Below the pieces are notes generated by a model. It was given only the letters and a program-made list of their open reading frames with translations. It did not search any database and was not told where the DNA came from. A program made the position numbers and the translations under genes. This document shows, piece after piece, positions 59,936 to 64,000 of a stretch of DNA of 64,000 nucleotides (position 1 is the stretch's first letter; each line of letters starts with the position of its first letter). The DNA comes from Chlamydoabsidia padenii (taxonomy: Eukaryota > Mucoromycota > Mucoromycetes > Mucorales > Cunninghamellaceae), in assembly GCA_025330725.1 (NCBI GenBank), contig JAIWND010000022.1, positions 372,001-436,000 of the forward strand, written 5' to 3'.

Positions 59936-61505
59936 CTAGCTACAAAGGATATCATGTCCTGTATAACTATATAACAAAAATAATAAAAGTCAAAGAGTTA
60001 GCATCAATTACACTTATGTTTTCTTCAACTTACGAGACATGATCAGACAAATTAAGCAAGAGGTCCAAAGAATCCAAAGAATTGGAGCATTCATCAGATT
60101 CAAATTCCGCTGGACAGATTTCTACATGAATGGTGAGTATCCATGTTACCTTTCCCCAAAAATAGTGTCCTTTTCTTACCTATCAACTTTGTTTCATTAT
60201 CCCTGATCCAGTATTCCAACCCTGAATGAATAAAGCCAAGTGTTTTAGAAGGAGTGTGAGGAACTCCTAATAAATGAGCATAATGAGGGTTAGCAAAGCA
60301 ATGTATCATACTTCATTGCCCGTAGTACTTACTATCTGCACCATGGACCACTCGAAAGTTGGGAATTCCCGTCGAAAGCACGTACATAGCAAATTGTTTA
60401 TTCCCAATCCGAAATTCACCTATATTATAGATCAATACCATGGAAAACAAAGCATCAGTCCAGTTACAGTAATTTCCCATATATCATTTTTTTTTGTCTT
60501 ACCATAAGTATAGATTTCCGTATTCAAAGGTGTCACTTGTGGAAAGTGCTGGTACAAGTCCAGAGACGCCAGTACTGCCAAAACACCGCCAAGAGAATGA
60601 CTAAAAGTATCACCATCGCCAAACGCAAAAGTTAGTACTCAAAAGTCAAAGAATCCTATTATCGTTTTAATACTTACCCAGTCAAGCGAATTTTATAGTT
60701 TGGGTATTGAGATAGTAGTTTGTCCATGGCGTTAAGGACAAGGTGTTGCACTGCTTGATAAGATTTGTAGCTTCCCTAAAAGAAAAGTTGAATCATGAGT
60801 GCATTATTAGTACCGCTACGTATGTTCCCTTATCACTTTTGATTACCGAAGCAACTTGAGCATTAGTGCCACCTGGAGGGTAATTGGTTTTTAATAAATA
60901 AAGATCTGAAAGGAAAGGAAAAGAAAAGAAAAAAAAAGTCAGAAAGGGAAATCCCACCCCTTTACTGTAAAAAATTCAAATCCCGCTTACCATTGACAAG
61001 ATTTTGGACAGACAATGAGCCTTTTTTAAATTCCCGGAAAAGAAAGCATATAGATTAATCAAACTACCGTAAAGATTCCTGTATATATATTACCTCGGAA
61101 AACCACAAAAATAGTTTTGAGACTTGCACTCGTAAGGATATAACCATTCACATCATCTATCAAAGTAGTAAAAGTATATTCTATTTTACCATCGGCCACG
61201 GTAGATTGACAATACGGGCATGACCATTGTCCACCCAAAACCACAGAGCCACAGTAAGCGTTGAAAGACAAGTTCATATACAAGTAAATATTAGACACTT
61301 GCTCCGGAGAAGCTATCATTGAGTTTTTGGATAGGGAACCCCTTTTTTTGACTTTTGGAGCCAGGGGGAGCGTGCGCTTAGAATGGACGGGAGAAAAACT
61401 TTTGTCTTTTGTCTGAATCGAAAGAGTATCTCTGGATACACCACTCTTGATTAGTGATGATAGACAAAAAATGATTGTCAAGGGCAATAGAACTATATAC
61501 TTCAT
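59936..61505 (-). CDS. Secreted class 3 (Rhizomucor/Rhizopus-type) triacylglycerol lipase
   Basis: Exons in transcript order: 61094-61505, 60991-61020 (30 bp), 60847-60905, 60678-60775, 60503-60600, 60333-60419, 60180-60266, 60034-60121, 59936-59966; 329 aa in one frame. A signal peptide (MKYIVLLPLTIIFCLSSLIKSG) is followed by a basic Ser-rich propeptide of about 50 residues. Mature enzyme: YLYMNLSFNAYCG; TIFVVFRGSLSVQNLVNDL; the nucleophile elbow LTGHSLGGVLAVLASLDLYQ (Ser about 202); the acid Asp in HGADRVPHTPSKTLGFIHSG (about 261); and the His in LSDHVSYTG (about 318). The Cys pairs match the family (CPYC; ICPAEF...DECSNS; final CS). The usual KVHAGF before the second helix is replaced by QVASGS. 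Intron 2 begins GTAAGCGGGATTTGAA, so it carries the dispersed motif at its donor. Confidence 0.92.
60975..60986 (-). promoter_or_regulatory. Dispersed motif inside lipase intron 2
   Basis: On the gene strand the intron starts GTAA and runs straight into GCGGGATTTGAA. It is the only exact copy found inside an intron of a confident gene. Confidence 0.4.
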
Positions 61506-61985
61506 CTAAGAAGTTGATGTGCGTGAGAGGGAAAGAGAATAAATAAATAAAAAAAAGACAGACAGGCAAATGGGTATTTATATAACTCTTGGAGGAAGAC
61601 GTATCCTGGTGATCCACGCATAATACGAAATTCAAACCCCCATTAAAGCGATCGCCCCGGCGCATTTCCGACATGGAGGGATGAAAATTGCGGAGGTGAA
61701 TATTTCCATGAAAAAGGGAGCAGAAAATATAAACATACACTTTATACACATAAATTCAGTTCTATGTAAGCTGCATGTAAAGTGACGATTCATCACAGCA
61801 AAGCCGGGGTCGAAGACTATCTCTTTTAAGTCAACATCTTTTAATCTCAGTCGTATAAAAAGTCCTTTTGTAGTAGCAACTGTGTGCTGGTTGGAGTGGG
61901 GTTTGATAGAGAAAAGGGGGCAGGAGGGTCCATATGGCACACATGACATTATCATAATCGAGAGTTGTTAGGTGTACTGAAAATA
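61506..61985. other. Lipase promoter region
   Basis: Between the lipase start and the inverted-repeat element. A weak motif relative (AATTCAAACCCCC near 61631) lies about 125 bp upstream of the lipase start. No gene seen. Confidence 0.4.
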
Positions 61986-62161
61986 CGCACGGAATTTTAT
62001 AAGAGCACTACTCGCTCCAATTGTCAACGGATGCTAATGATTAAAGTTGCGATGTGGACTCTATAGCATATTTCCAACATACTTTACCGCAAAAGCCAAG
62101 CTCCAAGACCCTTGTGTTGGTATGTTGAGGCTTGCAATGACTTTTACTTGTCCTTTCTAGG

Positions 62162-62212
<51 letters not shown>

Positions 62213-62711
62213 TACGGAGAGGAACCAGATTTCATTTTCAGATCCCGCCTGCCTCTACTAAGACTTGGAAAGAACTCAACTCGCTCCAATTGTCAACGGA
62301 TGCTAATGATTAAAGTTGCGATGTGGACACTATAGCATATTTTCAAAATAAGTCACCGCAAAAAACAAGCACCAAAATCCTTGTGTCGGTCAGTCTAAGC
62401 TTGCGATGACTTTTACCTGTCATTTGTAAGAAAAGAAAAAAAGTAGGAAGAGGGAACCAGATTTCGCTTTCAAACCCCGTCTGCTCCTTGATTCCCTACC
62501 AAGATTTTTCAAGAGAACTACTCGCTTCAATATCAACAGATGCTAATGTTTAAAGTGGCGATGTAAATACTATGGTATATTTCCAACATACGCTCCAGCA
62601 AAAGCCAAGCACTAAGACCCTTGTGTCAGTCTGTCCAAGCTTGCGATGACTCTTGCCTGTCTTTTGCGACGAAGATTCATTTTCAAACGCCGAATACCAA
62701 AATTCCGTGCG
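61986..62711. repeat. Tandem triplicate repeat bounded by a 13-bp inverted repeat
   Basis: Three imperfect direct copies begin at 62010, 62279 and 62520 (ACTCGCTCCAATTG, ACTCGCTCCAATTG, ACTCGCTTCAATAT). Each shares blocks such as GATGCTAATG, AAAGTTGCGATGT (third copy AAAGTGGCGATGT) and GACCCTTGTGT, and each ends in a form of the dispersed motif (62235-62248, 62468-62480, 62681-62692). Copy 1 also has a run of 48 A (62162-62209), which accounts for most of the length difference. The array is flanked by CGCACGGAATTTT at 61986-61998 and its exact reverse complement at 62699-62711. No reading frame spans it. It looks like a non-autonomous, MITE-like element or a repeated regulatory block; no clear target-site duplication is visible. 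Confidence 0.75.
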
Positions 62712-63417
62712 CCTAGCTAGTCCCTCATAACCAGGCTCTTTCTTGCATTGATCGGGGGTTTGGTTGAAATCCCGCCACCATTACAAACTGGCTGATGATA
62801 ATGAATCCGTTTCCCCAACATTGATTAAATTGATTAATTCAGGATCACTTTCCGTTCTTCTACTATTGCTTCACATTGATTGACGAGAGTGATCCTTTAT
62901 CTTATTAAAAAACTGCAATTTCTTCACCTTCACCTTCATTTTCTTTTCTTCACCCTCCTTCCTCTCCTTCAAACCCTTTTGACCAGGCGTGTCTTCTCTA
63001 TGCCCTTCTCCTCCCACTTCCCAGATGTTGCATAATCACACATTAATGTTGACAGGTGCCGTCGGGACTGCATCTGCCTTTTTTTTTTTAAAAAAAAAAG
63101 AAATCTTCCGGGAAGTTATCGCAACACACCCTACACTGCATGAAGTTGGTAAGTTTTATCATTCCCATAAGCAAAAGGGGCTGACCGCATGTACTAACTG
63201 ACTGTTTGCTTTCTTTTCCTATGTATGATCGCTTTTGATCATTTCTTTCAACTACTTTTAAACATCGTATATTTTATTGTTATTTTTATTTAATAAAACT
63301 AGTATCAAGTAAATAGCTATAAAGTAAGAGGAAAGGATAATATACAAGAGGAAGTGGGAGGGTTAATTGTTAATAAATAAACGGGGATAACAAACTATAA
63401 CTATAATGAAGATGATA
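62712..63417. other. Spacer between the repeat element and the SERINC gene
   Basis: Contains GGTTGAAATCCCGCC at 62762-62776 (another motif form) and a + strand frame of 70 codons at 62989-63201 without recognisable content; a T/A palindromic tract lies near 63078-63099. No supported gene. Confidence 0.4.
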
Positions 63418-64000
63418 CTAATAGTCGTCCAAGAATCTGTCAGGCATTAGTACGGGAGCCAATAATGTCCATCCATAAATAATCAAGCAGAGCCAACCGG
63501 ATACAATCTTCACCCATACAGCAGTATAACTTTGGCCAATACGCACAAAGTCACCATCTTGTCCCGGTGCAGCCATTTCTTCCATTGTGATTGTGTTCCT
63601 AAATGATAAAATAATGCCAGGTTAGTTCGATGCATTATTTTTAACTAACCATTCTTACCAGTTTGTCAGTAGCATTGCAACATACATTGCTGCGATAGCA
63701 AAGATAAAGTGGAAGAAGGAGTAACTATAGACAGCTCCATATCTTTCATCATCTTTATCATCCATTCCATCCATGTCGTCGGCTTCGTCATCATCTTCAT
63801 ACAACGCTGATCTAGGTAAAGCACTGAATCAGTAAAGAGAGAAAGTTAGTATTTGCTCTGTATCTTTTTACCCACATCCCCCCTTTTTTATGTCACCATG
63901 TTAAATTGTACTTACCCACTTTCCACAGCGGCAATCAAGTGTTCCCTACCACCTTGCACACTCATGCGTTGGACACCCGCATCGACTTGATTGGCCATGA
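63418..64000 (-). CDS. TMS1: SERINC/TMS1 family membrane protein, C-terminal part
   Basis: Multi-pass protein of the serine incorporator family. The window holds the last exons: 63916-64000 (continuing beyond the window), 63659-63823 and 63418-63598. The reading frame joins as VESGALPRSALYEDDDEADD..., then YSYSFFHFIFAIAAMYVAMLLTNW, a family signature in the penultimate helix, and VRIGQSYTAVWVKIVSGWLC followed by LIIYGWTLLAPVL in the last helix, ending DRFLDDY. The acidic loop between helices and the SYTAVWVK motif match yeast Tms1 and animal SERINC. The N-terminal part lies outside the window. Confidence 0.88.

Noticed and set aside
62989..63201. 70-codon + strand frame with a poly-F/K stretch
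   Set aside because: The frame is carried by a T/A palindromic tract and lacks family features.

Overview
The window is nuclear DNA of an early-diverging filamentous fungus, most likely a Mucoromycota (Mucorales-type) species. The reasons are: dense genes split by short introns of about 50-100 bp with GTAAG/TAG borders; AT-rich spacers with many long poly-A/T tracts; a class 3 lipase of the Rhizomucor/Rhizopus type; and metazoan-like nuclear genes (ARS2/SERRATE, an INTS2-like protein, indoleamine dioxygenase) beside standard fungal genes. All exon borders were read by eye from splice signals and reading-frame continuity, and most give an uninterrupted protein.

Layout. 1-10.4 kb (+): a kelch-repeat single-pass membrane protein, then a very large Vps10 sorting receptor with three Vps10 propeller domains. 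11-13.7 kb (-): ARS2/SERRATE. 14.6-15.8 kb (+): GAPDH. 16-17.8 kb (-): a Yip1/YIPF5 membrane-traffic protein and the H/ACA snoRNP protein NHP2, which is divergent from a mitochondrial-type ClpX (+, 18-20.8 kb). 21.1-23.1 kb (-): indoleamine 2,3-dioxygenase. 25.3-30.1 kb (+): the Mediator kinase CDK8/SSN3, a Bem46/ABHD13-like hydrolase and an unknown basic/acidic protein. 30.6-31.3 kb (-): an unknown small protein. 31.9-33.1 kb (+): a DXD glycosyltransferase. 35.2-37.7 kb (-): bifunctional 6-phosphofructo-2-kinase/fructose-2,6-bisphosphatase. 38.9-40.9 kb (+): an MFS sugar transporter. 41.8-52.6 kb (-): a membrane-anchored aldehyde dehydrogenase, a C2-domain phosphatidylserine decarboxylase (PSD2 type) and a GYF-domain (SMY2-like) protein. 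53.5 kb (+): a tiny CCHC zinc-knuckle protein. 55.2-61.5 kb (-): a Ser-rich unknown protein, an INTS2-like protein and a secreted lipase. 62-62.7 kb: a tandem triplicate repeat bounded by a 13-bp inverted repeat. 63.4-64 kb (-): the C-terminal part of a SERINC/TMS1 protein.

Functionally these are housekeeping genes: vesicle traffic (Vps10, Yip1, GYF, PSD2), glycolytic control (GAPDH, PFK2/FBPase2, sugar transporter) and RNA/Pol II biology (ARS2, NHP2, CDK8, INTS2-like). No operon, prophage or CRISPR is present, and none is expected.

The strongest unexplained signal is a dispersed noncoding motif, GCGGGATTTGAAA (reverse TTTCAAATCCCGC). Nine copies keep the exact core GGGATTTGAA, and many near-copies lie about 70-210 bp upstream of start codons, in either orientation. 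It is repeated in the tandem element near 62 kb and in gene-free convergent spacers. Other points of note are two consecutive GC-AG introns in the PFK2/FBPase2 gene, a 3' splice site preceded by a run of 26 A, and two stopless 78-nt introns.
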